From Bowmanella yangjiangensis (GTDB taxonomy: Bacteria; Pseudomonadota; Gammaproteobacteria; Enterobacterales; Alteromonadaceae): a stretch of 64,000 bases of DNA. Of the stretch, positions 42,340 through 51,429 are shown piece by piece. Made by a program: the position numbers and the translations under genes. Numbering within the stretch: the first letter of the stretch is position 1; each line of letters starts with the position of its first letter. The stretch spans positions 62,001 to 126,000 of the forward strand of contig NZ_JAFKCS010000004.1 of assembly GCF_017255015.1 (NCBI RefSeq), given 5' to 3'. The notes below the pieces were generated by a model that did not search any database, was not told where the DNA came from, and saw only the letters and a program-made list of their open reading frames with translations.

Positions 42340-43167
42340 ATGGCTTTGAAACAGGGATGGTTATTAGCGCTAGGATTAATGGTCTACAACCTGGGGTGGG
42401 CAAGGGATGAGTCCCTGGCGATTTTAACCCACCCCGAACCACCATTTGTTTTTACTAACACGCAAGGAGAGCTGGACGGCTACGCCGTACAATTGGTGCG
42501 GGCAATTCAGGAGCAAGCGAATAGTCATGCGCCTATTTTATTACATCCCTGGGCGCGGGTATATTTACGCGCCAGTACCGAACCCAATCTGATGGTGTTC
42601 TCCATGGTGCGTAATGCAGACCGTGAGGAGAATTTCCATTGGATAACCCCCATCACCCGCAATCCTCATGGTTTGTTTGCTAAAAAATCAACCAAGAAAA
42701 CAATCCATTCCCTAACCGATCTGGCTGCCTTGCCTGCTGTTGGTGTGCAGCGAGGTGATTTTCGTGAACAACTTATGATCGATGCCGGGTTGGAAAATAT
42801 TGTGTCTTACACCAGTTGGGAACAGGCAATGGGGGCGCTTCTTAAAGATAGAGTCAATGCCCTGTTTTTCTCCGCTGCTGGTATCAGTTATTTCTGTATG
42901 CAGCTGCAAGAAGACTGCAGTGAAATTGTGAATATTTATCAGCATCAGGTAGAAACCACCTATCTTGCTATGTCAAAGCATGGCACCAGTCTGGAAGATG
43001 TTCGGCAATGGCAAGCGGCAGCGCAACGTTACAAGGAAAGTCAGGCATTCAGACTTTTAGCGGACTACTGGCTTAATCGTTATCGCCAGGAGTTTGGATT
43101 TACTCTGGAGCTGCAGGCCGACACTATGTATTTTGCACAGTTCAGGGAAGCCATCCTATGGCGTTAA
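42340..43167 (+). CDS. Periplasmic substrate-binding protein (SBP_bac_3 type)
   Basis: 275 residues. Signal peptide (LALGLMVYNLGWA) then an amino-acid-binding-protein fold: LAILTHPEPPFVFTNTQGEL, GYAVQLVRAIQEQANSH and LPAVGVQRGDFREQLMIDAG. No ABC permease or ATPase lies nearby. Lone proteins of this kind in the Alteromonadales often act as sensors or are of unknown function. ATG at 42340 has AGGCGGAG ahead of it; an earlier start at 42298 would overlap pyrC by 22 bases. Possibly co-transcribed with pyrC. Confidence 0.8.
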   Translation: MALKQGWLLALGLMVYNLGWARDESLAILTHPEPPFVFTNTQGELDGYAVQLVRAIQEQANSHAPILLHPWARVYLRASTEPNLMVFSMVRNADREENFHWITPITRNPHGLFAKKSTKKTIHSLTDLAALPAVGVQRGDFREQLMIDAGLENIVSYTSWEQAMGALLKDRVNALFFSAAGISYFCMQLQEDCSEIVNIYQHQVETTYLAMSKHGTSLEDVRQWQAAAQRYKESQAFRLLADYWLNRYRQEFGFTLELQADTMYFAQFREAILWR

Positions 43168-43202
43168 GCGGAATGTGCTGTGAGACTGCAGGATAAAAAA
43201 AA

Positions 43203-43225
43203 CGGCATTAGATGCCGCTTTTTTT
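43203..43225. terminator. Bidirectional terminator overlapping a stop codon
   Basis: CGGCAT-TAG-ATGCCG with A run on the left and T run on the right. The stop codon of the convergent ion-channel gene (43208-43210) lies inside the stem-loop. Confidence 0.85.
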
Positions 43226-44062
43226 ATCCGTTTTGTTCGCTGCGTCCAATTTTTCGGTCAATGCCTGCAACTGCTGCTGCAGCATTTTAATGTCTTCTTT
43301 GCTGGCAGGGGCCGATTCTGGATGACGGCTGACATCCTCCTCGTGCATAACCTGCATGGCATCCACAATAATACCGATAAATAAATTCAGCACCGCAAAA
43401 CTGGTGATGATGATAAATGGCACAAAGAATAACCATGACCAGGGGAAAAGCTCCATAGTGGGGCGCACAATGCCCATAGACCAGCTCTCCAGCGTCATAA
43501 CCTGGAACAGGGTATAGGCCGATGCGCCGATACTACCAAACCATTCCTGCATATTGGCATCAGGATGCGTACCAAACAGCTTGGTAACCAACACCGCTGA
43601 AACATAGAAAATAATCCCTAGTACACCAACCACAGAGGCCATACCTGGTAAAGAATGACCTAGTGCGCCTATCACGCGACGCATTTGCGGTACCACTGAG
43701 AATAAACGCAGCACCCTTAATATTCTGAACGCCCGCAATACGGCCAGCGGTCCGCTGGTTGGCAACCAGGAAACCAGCACGATAATTAAGTCAAACCAGT
43801 TCCAGCCTGAACGGAAAAATTGCTGCCTGTAGGCGAAGAGTTTGAGACTCAGCTCCAGAGTAAATACACATAGAATAATGCCGTCCAGCCAATGTAAGGT
43901 GCGGATATTGGCCTGTCCAAATGCAGTCGTTTCCAATCCCAGGGTTACTGCATTGAGTAAAATCAAAGCAATAATGCTGTTGCTAAACCATGGCTGCTCA
44001 AGCAAACGCTGCACGGCGGAGGTAGAGGGGGAGCTTGTTTGTGTTGATGGCTGGGAATGCAT
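43208..44062 (-). CDS. NaChBac-type voltage-gated sodium channel
   Basis: 284 residues. Helices S1-S4 (about 25-140) include a voltage sensor with regularly spaced arginines (AVLRAFRILRVLRLFSVV). The pore (about 150-235) has the selectivity filter TLESWSMG, matching the TLESW sodium filter of bacterial channels, and S6 with VLNLFIGIIVDAM. A C-terminal heptad region (MLQQQLQALTEKLDAANK) should form the four-helix bundle of the tetramer. It probably serves sodium-linked motility or pH balance. ATG at 44062 has no strong ribosome site; a longer form would overlap the dbpA start. Confidence 0.9.
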   Translation of the reverse strand: MHSQPSTQTSSPSTSAVQRLLEQPWFSNSIIALILLNAVTLGLETTAFGQANIRTLHWLDGIILCVFTLELSLKLFAYRQQFFRSGWNWFDLIIVLVSWLPTSGPLAVLRAFRILRVLRLFSVVPQMRRVIGALGHSLPGMASVVGVLGIIFYVSAVLVTKLFGTHPDANMQEWFGSIGASAYTLFQVMTLESWSMGIVRPTMELFPWSWLFFVPFIIITSFAVLNLFIGIIVDAMQVMHEEDVSRHPESAPASKEDIKMLQQQLQALTEKLDAANKTDKKSGI

Positions 44063-44202
44063 GAATTTTATCTGGTTACCGATGGACGAGCCTAAAGTGA
44101 GGGCGGCGTACTGAATTACAAGACGGTCGGTGGAATTAATCCAATTTGTATCAGCAGGATAAGGTAAACTAGCGGTCGTTTTGATTGCTTTGGTTAGAGT
44201 AA

Positions 44203-45579
44203 ATGAGTAACGCGTTTTCCACATTATCATTACCCGCCGCCATGCAGGACACTCTGCTGGCTTTGGGATATGCCAATATGACGGCTATTCAGGCAGCCAG
44301 TCTGCCTTGCATACTTACCGGGCAAGATGTAACTGCCCAGGCCAGTACCGGCAGTGGAAAAACCGTGGCATTCAGTATCGGCTTGCTTTGCCGACTCGAA
44401 CCTGGTTCATCCTCGACCCAGGCCTTAGTGCTTTGTCCCACCCGGGAGCTGGCCGAGCAGGTTTGTGGTGAAATCCGCAAGTTAGCCAAGTTTTTAGACA
44501 ATATCAAAGTGCTGCCTTTGTATGGCGGCGTACCTATGGCCGGTCAAATTGCATCATTGCAACATGGCGCACAGATTGTAGTAGGCACGCCCGGACGGGT
44601 GCTCGACCATGTACGTCGGGGTAATCTGAATCTGAGCAAGGTGAATACCCTGGTATTGGATGAAGCCGACCGTATGTTGGATATGGGCTTTGCTGACGAC
44701 CTGGATGCGTTGGTGCGTTCAACGCCATCAAGCCGCCAGACTTTACTGTTTTCTGCCACTTACCCCGAAGGGATAGAGCGAATTAGCCGTAGCTTGCAGA
44801 AACAGCCGCAGCGTATTCAGGTAGAAACGCTGCATAGTCAGGACAAGATTACCCAGTTTTTCTATGAAGTCAGCGAAGATAAGCGTTTGCATGCATTGCG
44901 CTGTTTACTTACGCATTTTGAACCTGAAGCCACTATTGTTTTCTGCAATACCAAAGCCGAGTGTCAGCTAGTTGCTGATGATTTGCAGGAAAAAGGCTTT
45001 AGCGCATTGGCACTGCATGGTGATCTCGAGCAGCGGCAACGCCAGGAAGTGCTGCTGCAATTTGCCCAGCGCAGTTTAAATGTTCTGGTCGCAACCGACG
45101 TTGCGGCTCGGGGACTGGATATTAAAGATGTGGATGCAGTGATTAATTATCACCTGGCCAGTGATGCTGATACGCACATTCATCGCATTGGCCGTACCGG
45201 CCGTGCTGAGAATAAAGGACTGGCGCTGACCCTTTGCTCTCCTCAGGAAGCGCCGCGCGCCGCTATGGTTGAAGAGTCTCAGCAGCAGGCTATCACCTGG
45301 GCGGATATCGAACGAGTTCGATACAATGGCCGTGCTATTAAGGAACCGGCATTCCGTACTATTTGTATAGACGGTGGTCGCAAGGATAAGCTGCGAGCGG
45401 GAGATATCCTGGGTGCCCTCACCAAAGATGGCGGCATTGAAGGAGCGGATGTTGGGCAGATTAACCTGTTAGATAATCAAACCTACGTGGCAATCAAAGC
45501 GCGCAGCGTTAAACGGTGCTTGGCTTATCTTCGAGAAGGGAAAATCAAAGGTCGACGGTATCGCGCGAAAAAGCTCTGA
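44203..45579 (+). CDS. dbpA: ATP-dependent RNA helicase DbpA
   Basis: 458 residues. DEAD-box motifs in order: Q motif (MTAIQAASLPCILTGQDV), ASTGSGKT, PTRELAEQV, GTPGR, DEAD in LVLDEADRML, SAT, then the second RecA domain with ARGLDIKDV and HRIGRTGR. The C-terminal domain (about 380-458: RTICIDGGRKDKLRAGDILG) is the specific DbpA RNA-binding module that recognises hairpin 92 of 23S rRNA. It acts in assembly of the large ribosomal subunit. Confidence 0.95.
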   Translation: MSNAFSTLSLPAAMQDTLLALGYANMTAIQAASLPCILTGQDVTAQASTGSGKTVAFSIGLLCRLEPGSSSTQALVLCPTRELAEQVCGEIRKLAKFLDNIKVLPLYGGVPMAGQIASLQHGAQIVVGTPGRVLDHVRRGNLNLSKVNTLVLDEADRMLDMGFADDLDALVRSTPSSRQTLLFSATYPEGIERISRSLQKQPQRIQVETLHSQDKITQFFYEVSEDKRLHALRCLLTHFEPEATIVFCNTKAECQLVADDLQEKGFSALALHGDLEQRQRQEVLLQFAQRSLNVLVATDVAARGLDIKDVDAVINYHLASDADTHIHRIGRTGRAENKGLALTLCSPQEAPRAAMVEESQQQAITWADIERVRYNGRAIKEPAFRTICIDGGRKDKLRAGDILGALTKDGGIEGADVGQINLLDNQTYVAIKARSVKRCLAYLREGKIKGRRYRAKKL

Positions 45580-45721
45580 GCCTAAATAACCTCTCTATAG
45601 TGCTGATAGTGCCTTATCGCTCAGTTGATAAGCAAAGAGGCAGTGTTGGCCGTTTCATCTGACTGGAAATATCAGTGTGCTTGTTGTCTTACAACACAAG
45701 CCCGCTTGAAAAGGTAGATCG

Positions 45722-47551
45722 ATGTTTGGATTGTTTGAACGCCTGGTAAAGGCTTTTCCTGCCCATGCGCCACAGCAGCCGCCAGCGAGTCTGTTGGCAT
45801 TTTGCCTGTACTACTGCCGCGGTATGGCGGGGATACTTATTAGTCTGTCGTTGCTCAGCGCTCTGATTGCCATTCTAGAAGTGAGTCTGTTTGGCTACCT
45901 GGGCCAACTGGTTGATTGGTTTGCCACACGCGAACGAGCCACCTTTTTGCAAGAAGAAGGGCAAAGTTTGCTGTGGATGACAGTGGTGATCCTGGTGTTA
46001 TTACCGGGAGCGATACTTCTGCATTCGCTGGTCAATCACCAAGGCTTGCTGGGGAACTTCCCGATGCGAATTCGCTGGCAGGCGCATCGCTATCTATTGT
46101 CTCAAAGCCTTGGCTTTTTCCAGCATGAATTCGCCGGGAGAGTGGCCACCAAAGTGATGCAGACCGCGCTGTCGGTAAGAGAAACGGTACTTAAGTTACT
46201 GGATCTCATGGTGTATGTGAGCGTTTACTTTATTAGTGCTTTTGTGGTGGTGTTTGCCGTTGATTGGCGGTTGAGCTTGCCCTTGGCGCTTTGGTTTTTG
46301 GTTTATGTGGGCATTCTTAAAGTATTGCTGCCACGTTTGAAGAAGGTCTCAGAGCAACAGGCGGATGCGCGCTCCATCATGACCGGTCGGGTGGTTGATA
46401 GTTATACCAATATAACTACGGTTAAGTTGTTTTCTCATACCAATCGCGAAACGCAGTATGCCAAAGACAGCATGGATACCTTTCTTGCCACCGTCTACCC
46501 TCAAATGCGTCTGGTGACCGTACTCAATGCCTGTGTGTGGTTTAGCAATGCGCTATTGATTTTCTCGACCAGTGCGCTGGCCGTGTACCTGTGGTTGCAT
46601 GAACTGGCGACACCTGGAGATATTGCGGTGGCGGTAAGTCTGGCCCTGCGTTTGAATGGCATGTCGCAATGGATTATGTGGGAAGTCGCTGGGCTGTTTG
46701 AGAACATAGGTACGGTGCAGGATGGCATGAACACCTTATCCAAACCTGTTGCGGTGAAGGACGTGAGCAACGCCTCTCCTCTTGCGATGCGCGGTGGAGG
46801 CATTGAGTTTCGTCGTGCCTCTTTTGCCTACGACAATCGTAATAAGGTATTTGATGACCTGGATATTCACATCAAACCCGGTGAAAAAGTGGGATTAGTA
46901 GGACGCTCAGGTGCAGGTAAATCGACACTGGTAAATTTGTTGCTGCGTTTCTACGATCTTAACTCCGGGCAGATCCTGATTGATGGTCAGGACATTCGAG
47001 AGGTGAGTCAGGAAAGCTTGCGTGAGCACATCAGTATGGTGACGCAAGATACCTCCTTGTTACATAGATCGGTGCGGGAAAATATTTTGTATGGGCGACT
47101 GGATGCCAGCGAAGCGGATATGATTAATGCTGCAAAGCAGGCTGAGGCCCATGAATTTATTCAAAACCTATCCGACTTACATGGTCGCACCGGCTACGAT
47201 GCCCATGTCGGGGAGCGTGGTGTGACACTCTCAGGTGGCCAGCGCCAACGCATCGCCATTGCTCGTGTAATGCTAAAAGATGCGCCGATTCTGATTCTGG
47301 ATGAAGCCACTTCTGCACTGGATTCGGAAGTGGAAGTGGCCATTCAGGAATGCCTGAATAAAGTGATGGAGAATAAAACCGTGTTGGCCATTGCCCACCG
47401 CCTGTCCACTATCGCAGCAATGGACAGGCTATTGGTGCTTGATCAAGGCCGGGTGGTGGAGTCTGGTACTCATGCTGAACTGTTAGCAAAAAATGGTATT
47501 TACGCCAAGTTATGGGCACATCAGACCGGTGGGTTTTTAGGTTTGGAATAA
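45722..47551 (+). CDS. ABC exporter, fused membrane and ATPase domains
   Basis: 609 residues. Six-helix exporter domain (about 30-330) followed by a nucleotide-binding domain with Walker A GRSGAGKST, signature LSGGQRQRIAIARVM, Walker B PILILDEATSALDSE and switch His in AIAHRLSTIA. A homodimeric multidrug or lipid exporter is likely (MsbA-like group). An unusual first segment mentions HAPQQPPASLLAFCLYYCRG before the first helix. It stands alone between dbpA and the PEP-CTERM gene, with a strong terminator at its end. Confidence 0.9.
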   Translation: MFGLFERLVKAFPAHAPQQPPASLLAFCLYYCRGMAGILISLSLLSALIAILEVSLFGYLGQLVDWFATRERATFLQEEGQSLLWMTVVILVLLPGAILLHSLVNHQGLLGNFPMRIRWQAHRYLLSQSLGFFQHEFAGRVATKVMQTALSVRETVLKLLDLMVYVSVYFISAFVVVFAVDWRLSLPLALWFLVYVGILKVLLPRLKKVSEQQADARSIMTGRVVDSYTNITTVKLFSHTNRETQYAKDSMDTFLATVYPQMRLVTVLNACVWFSNALLIFSTSALAVYLWLHELATPGDIAVAVSLALRLNGMSQWIMWEVAGLFENIGTVQDGMNTLSKPVAVKDVSNASPLAMRGGGIEFRRASFAYDNRNKVFDDLDIHIKPGEKVGLVGRSGAGKSTLVNLLLRFYDLNSGQILIDGQDIREVSQESLREHISMVTQDTSLLHRSVRENILYGRLDASEADMINAAKQAEAHEFIQNLSDLHGRTGYDAHVGERGVTLSGGQRQRIAIARVMLKDAPILILDEATSALDSEVEVAIQECLNKVMENKTVLAIAHRLSTIAAMDRLLVLDQGRVVESGTHAELLAKNGIYAKLWAHQTGGFLGLE

Positions 47552-47579
47552 AAAGTAGCAGCGTTAAGCTGCTACTTTT
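47551..47579. terminator. Bidirectional terminator
   Basis: AAAAGTAGCAGC-GTTAA-GCTGCTACTTTT, a perfect 12-pair stem, starting at the last base of the ABC exporter stop codon. Its loop holds the stop codon (47564-47566, minus strand) of the out-of-frame PEP-CTERM tail. Confidence 0.88.
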
Positions 47580-47656
47580 CTAAATCTGCTGACGCCAAGT
47601 GACAACAAACCCAATGCGAACAGCATTAGCATTTGTGGCTCAGGAATTCTGGGGGA
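47564..47656 (-). other. Out-of-frame PEP-CTERM sorting tail
   Basis: Read one frame off from the preceding gene, this stretch encodes RIPEPQMLMLFALGLLSLG then VSRFRKVAA and a stop. It has every part of a PEP-CTERM signal: the PEP triplet, one hydrophobic helix and a basic end. The frame change falls in a run of five C (five G at 47651-47655 on the plus strand). Six or three C would join it to the upstream frame. This is either an authentic one-base loss, a variable tract, ribosomal slippage, or an assembly error. Confidence 0.82.
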
Positions 47657-48678
47657 GGCGGTTGATCAAAGGTGGCGGTGCCAATAAACAGCTGTTCATA
47701 ACCGTTATTGATATTTTTGCCATAGCCAGAAATTGCACCGGTGCAGATTTCATCTGTTGCGGTTCCGAATATAGGGTCACAACCCAGTCTTAAATCAATG
47801 TGCATGGTGTAATTGGCCAAGGTGGCATCATCAAGGCCGAATAAGCCTGCAAGTAGCATATTTAACTCTGGAGCTACAATGGCATAGGCTGCTTCATCCG
47901 CTCCCAGGTTGTGGTTTATCGGCCCTTCATCGGCGTCAGCTGATGAACAAGAAACGGGGCTTGGCACGCCAGGTATCAAATCATAATCAATACAAATGGG
48001 GCCACCGGACAGCACGTAGTCTGTCGTATTATTGTCACCGATGGTGGGGCCTGCGCCGGTTGATGTGTAAGCCGTTGGGTCGCCGAGAAACTCACCGCCA
48101 CCGCCTTCAGACACCAATGCATAGGAGTTATTGTTATTGGTGAAGTCGTATATTGCTACCCGGTCACCATTGTCGTCAGTGATCTCCAGTTGTGCCCAGG
48201 CAGCCAAACTTTGCAAGTTTCCGCCGTTCAGGTTGTTATTATTAAAAAACATCACCATTTGGTCGCCGGCCAGAAAGGTTTTCAGAGCCAATAGTGATGA
48301 ATCCCAGGTATTACTCTGGTCGCCAAAAAAGTCAGATACTTGGTCGGCGTCTGTTGTGGTACCTGTACTGAAAAAGTTTGAACCACTCTCGCCAGAGGGA
48401 GTTGCATAAGCATTATCCATACCGGCGAAGTTTGTGTTCACGGGGACACCGGAGGAGCCTGTCGCAACCACGATTAAATCGCTGATTTGTCCAGGAGAAG
48501 AGGGTATATGAAGCGGGCATCCAGGGCCGACACAGCCTTGTTGCAACTGGCCAATGGGAAGCGAATAAGAATTAAAGTCGCCATAGGTAGCATAACCAAT
48601 TCCGGTGAGATCTATCATGGCGGCTTGTGTCTGTACAGCGCAGCCTAGTAAGGCTGCACCTAGTAGCTTTCTATTCAT
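47626..48678 (-). CDS. PEP-CTERM-type exported protein, reading frame lost before its tail
   Basis: 350 residues as read. Signal peptide MNRKLLGAALLGCAVQTQAA, then a secreted domain rich in Gly, Asn, Asp and Thr with few lysines and several cysteine pairs, as in many PEP-CTERM surface proteins. The frame ends DQPPPPEFLSHKC. The expected PEP-CTERM tail lies immediately after a five-C run in another frame (47564-47656). With the tail, the protein would be cut by an exosortase and anchored or released at the surface. ATG at 48678 follows GGAGTCGAAA. Function of the domain is unknown. Confidence 0.75.
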   Translation of the reverse strand: MNRKLLGAALLGCAVQTQAAMIDLTGIGYATYGDFNSYSLPIGQLQQGCVGPGCPLHIPSSPGQISDLIVVATGSSGVPVNTNFAGMDNAYATPSGESGSNFFSTGTTTDADQVSDFFGDQSNTWDSSLLALKTFLAGDQMVMFFNNNNLNGGNLQSLAAWAQLEITDDNGDRVAIYDFTNNNNSYALVSEGGGGEFLGDPTAYTSTGAGPTIGDNNTTDYVLSGGPICIDYDLIPGVPSPVSCSSADADEGPINHNLGADEAAYAIVAPELNMLLAGLFGLDDATLANYTMHIDLRLGCDPIFGTATDEICTGAISGYGKNINNGYEQLFIGTATFDQPPPPEFLSHKC

Positions 48679-48898
48679 TTTCGACTCCAACATAGATGGT
48701 GAATCGGCCATCCATGGTGAGATTCGATATTTTGCCGGGGCCTAAACTACAGGTCTCAGTATCTCTTTAGAAGTAAGCATATTCTGCGCCTGTTTTTACT
48801 CTTTATATTTCAATGAGTAACATTATGCCCCAGTTCTTTGTTGTAAAAGAAGCCGACATATTTGAGGGTAAAAAACAAACCGGCGAGTGAATAATTGT

Positions 48899-48916
48899 TT
48901 ACTGGTATGCCAGTAA
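48899..48916. promoter_or_regulatory. Inverted repeat before gene at 48965
   Basis: TTACTGG-TATG-CCAGTAA, perfect seven-base arms, about 50 bases before the start codon. Could be an operator or leader hairpin. Confidence 0.4.
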
Positions 48917-48964
48917 GGTTGGCTACAATGCAGCCTAATTACTTCAGGAGAGCCGATAAGGGGT

Positions 48965-49375
48965 ATGGATAAATTTTTAGCCCATGGCAGTTTTAGTTTG
49001 CAGGTGGAAGGGCGGATTCTATTATTGCATGGCGAAGGGCCAGGCAATGCGGAGTTGATTGAGCAATATCAGTTGGCAGTTCAGCAGCATAGGCAAGCGT
49101 TAGCTGGTGAGCCCTGGGGCAATCTGGTGGTGTTGCATGGCGAGTCTTTGCTGACACACGATGCGGTGCAGTTGATGAATCTGTCAATTGGTCGTTCGCG
49201 TGATAGTGGTATGGTCGCTGCGGCAGTGGTGCTCACTGATACTAAGTACCCTGGATTAGGGGAGCAATTGTGGCATCAAATTTATGTGGCAGCCGACATG
49301 CCTCATGCCTTTTTTGCAGATATCGGTTCAGCGCGTACCTGGCTTTTGCAACAGATAGAGAAAGCTAACTCTTAG
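48965..49375 (+). CDS. Conserved-looking cytoplasmic protein, unknown function
   Basis: 136 residues with no signal or membrane helix. Begins MDKFLAHGSFSLQVEGRILL and contains LIEQYQLAVQQHRQALAGEP, WGNLVVLHGESLLTHDAVQL and GMVAAAVVLTDTKYPGLGEQ. The alternation of strands and helices and the length suggest a SpoIIAA/STAS-like fold, as in many orphan Alteromonadales proteins, but this is a guess from pattern. AAGGGG precedes the ATG. Confidence 0.62.
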   Translation: MDKFLAHGSFSLQVEGRILLLHGEGPGNAELIEQYQLAVQQHRQALAGEPWGNLVVLHGESLLTHDAVQLMNLSIGRSRDSGMVAAAVVLTDTKYPGLGEQLWHQIYVAADMPHAFFADIGSARTWLLQQIEKANS

Positions 49376-49597
49376 TGCGAGCGAATAGGCCGACCAGCTG
49401 TGTTCTCCTGCTGTTTGCCAATAGTTATGTTTGTCCAAGATGGTAAGACAGCGCAGAGTTTAAATCGGTTAGGGATGTGGACCGCGCCAACCCACAGTCC
49501 AGATTAAGGTTTAATTAAGAATGGCGTAATAAATGGCTAAGAGTCTGATTTCAGAATAACAACTAGACTTGTCCTGTTTGATAATCTGGAGACTCAA

Positions 49598-50077
49598 ATG
49601 AAATCCTTAATAGTGAGCATGATGCTGGCGTTGGTCAACCAAAGTGCTGTCGCCGAATCTGTGGTTGAGCGCGGCCGTTATCTGATTAAAATTTCCGGTT
49701 GTAATGATTGCCATACCAAAGATTATGCGCCTTTAGGCGGCAAGGTCGCTGAGGCTCAATGGCTGCTTGGCGACCAGGTTGGTTTTGCTGGTCCCTGGGG
49801 GGTTAGTTATGCGGGCAATCTCAGACTGAGAGCCGCGACTATGGATTGGCCACAGTGGCAGGCAAGAATTCAGGCTGGTGGTTTACCGCCTATGCCCTGG
49901 CCTTCAGTGCAAGCGATGACCAGTCAAGACCAACAAGCCATTTACGCTTACTTACGGGAACTGGGTCCCGCTGGCGAGGAGATGCCAGCAAACCGTATTC
50001 CAGGTCAGCCCATAGAGACACCCTACATCTTATTTGTCCCACAAATGCCGGATGCGACGACTACGAAGGCTAACTAA
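49598..50077 (+). CDS. Periplasmic c-type cytochrome
   Basis: 159 residues. Signal peptide (1-19) then VERGRYLIKISGCNDCHTKD with one heme site CNDCH and LGG following, the usual opening of class I cytochromes attached to dehydrogenases. A later methionine (in GGLPPMPWPSVQAM) may be the sixth ligand. Partner unknown. Its TAA overlaps the TAG of the convergent sensor gene in the four bases CTAA. Confidence 0.85.
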   Translation: MKSLIVSMMLALVNQSAVAESVVERGRYLIKISGCNDCHTKDYAPLGGKVAEAQWLLGDQVGFAGPWGVSYAGNLRLRAATMDWPQWQARIQAGGLPPMPWPSVQAMTSQDQQAIYAYLRELGPAGEEMPANRIPGQPIETPYILFVPQMPDATTTKAN

Positions 50078-51429
50078 TCTTTCACTAATTCAAGCGGCCG
50101 TTGCAACAGGAGTTTAAATCTGCCACGGCCGCTTTTCTCAATGGCCAGGCAATCAGAGCGCTCCTGCAGTCGGCGTGATAGCAGCAGCAGGCGCGCGTCC
50201 AAGTTGTCGGCAATATCCGGCAGTGGAAGCTGTCCTTCCAGGCGCAGTTCGCGATTGCTGAATTCGCAGCGCCCTTCTTTTTGAATAGTATTAAGCAAAT
50301 ACCAAAGGATGGCACCTGCCACCCCTTTAATTAGGTACTCTTCATCGAGAAACAAGCTGTGATCGCGCGAGAAATATTTTACTTTCAGACTTGGACCTTC
50401 GGCCCGGTTGGAGCAAGGCTGTGCCGCTGTCGGGTTAGTCTTAGTTGAGTAACCTTGTTGTGCTTGAAGTTGCAAAAGCTGTATGGATTCGCCCATTTTG
50501 GCACATAAGGCGACCAGAGCGTCTTCCATATCGTAGCCAAACTGATTGGGGAGTGGACTTTCAACATAGAGCACGGCTAGTAAGCGGCCATTACTCATGA
50601 TTGGCACGGCCATCTGGCTGCCCGGCGAGGTTAGACCTGGAAAGGGGATTTCAGCCTCAAGACCGGAGCTCAGACCTTGCTTTATGGCTTCTGAATGCAT
50701 CGCCCGGGTGTACTGATATTCGGAGGCTGCAAACAAGATACGGATTGGCACACACTCTCGGGCGGCTACGCCAATGACACCAACGCCAAAAGGGATCTCC
50801 GCGCCTATGCCGGAAGTGGGGTAGCCGCGACTACACAGGGTATAAAGTTTATTTTCCGGCACATCAGCCATCAAAAACATGCTATGGCGAATGTCAAAAT
50901 AGCGGTCCAAGGAGTCGAGTAATTTATCTACTAATGCATCGAGCGAACCGTATTGGCCTAAACTGTCTATACAGCGTCGCATGCTTGGTAGGATGGGAGC
51001 GCCATATTGCGTGGAAGGCAGCTCCCTGCCAGGCACATGCTCGATATTCAACACCCGGTAGACATCCGCTCCTTTCAGTTTAAATACATCTTCAACGCCT
51101 TCATGAGTAGCGATGCCCGCCAGCTTGGCGCGCATTCTTTCGAATAGCGGGCCGCTGGTTTCAGTTCTGAGATAATGCACCATCAATCGGTAGCGTGCGG
51201 CGGTGTCTGGATCCATCATCAGCACTGAAGCTATGGGGTTGACTAGTATGTTCTCGCGGGTTTTATTGAAGAACTGAAAGGATAGGGCGATATGGTGTGA
51301 ATCCACATACATGGTCTGAGAAACCAAGGTGACATTGGGCATCCCATCGGCACCACAGGTCGCCACACCGGAAGGAACTAGTCCTTCCAAACAGTTGCGA
51401 ATGGACTCAAGGCTAATCATTTGCATCAT
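50074..51429 (-). CDS. PNPOx-like/GAF/winged-helix fusion, probable redox or ligand sensor
   Basis: 451 residues in three parts. Residues 5-135 are a split-barrel PNPOx-like domain (PSGVATCGADGMPNVTLVSQ, ALSFQFFNKTRENILVNPIA) that could bind flavin or heme. Residues about 160-320 are a GAF domain (YFDIRHSMFLMADVPENKLY, IPFGVGVIGVAARE, QMAVPIMSNGRLLAVLYVES). The last 100 residues (FLDEEYLIKGVAGAILWYLL, RRLQERSDCLAIEKSGRGRF) look like a winged helix of the OmpR kind. A one-component regulator driven by a bound cofactor is inferred. Overlaps the upstream PNPOx gene by ATGA. Confidence 0.72.
   Translation of the reverse strand: MMQMISLESIRNCLEGLVPSGVATCGADGMPNVTLVSQTMYVDSHHIALSFQFFNKTRENILVNPIASVLMMDPDTAARYRLMVHYLRTETSGPLFERMRAKLAGIATHEGVEDVFKLKGADVYRVLNIEHVPGRELPSTQYGAPILPSMRRCIDSLGQYGSLDALVDKLLDSLDRYFDIRHSMFLMADVPENKLYTLCSRGYPTSGIGAEIPFGVGVIGVAARECVPIRILFAASEYQYTRAMHSEAIKQGLSSGLEAEIPFPGLTSPGSQMAVPIMSNGRLLAVLYVESPLPNQFGYDMEDALVALCAKMGESIQLLQLQAQQGYSTKTNPTAAQPCSNRAEGPSLKVKYFSRDHSLFLDEEYLIKGVAGAILWYLLNTIQKEGRCEFSNRELRLEGQLPLPDIADNLDARLLLLSRRLQERSDCLAIEKSGRGRFKLLLQRPLELVKD

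Noticed and set aside
45580-45721. CTTATC/GATAAG stem after dbpA as a terminator
   Set aside because: Only six weak pairs and no T run.
48813-48890. 25-codon frame (MSNIMPQFFVVKEADIFEG and on) in the gap before the gene at 48965
   Set aside because: No ribosome site, very short, no hydrophobic or structural pattern; probably chance.
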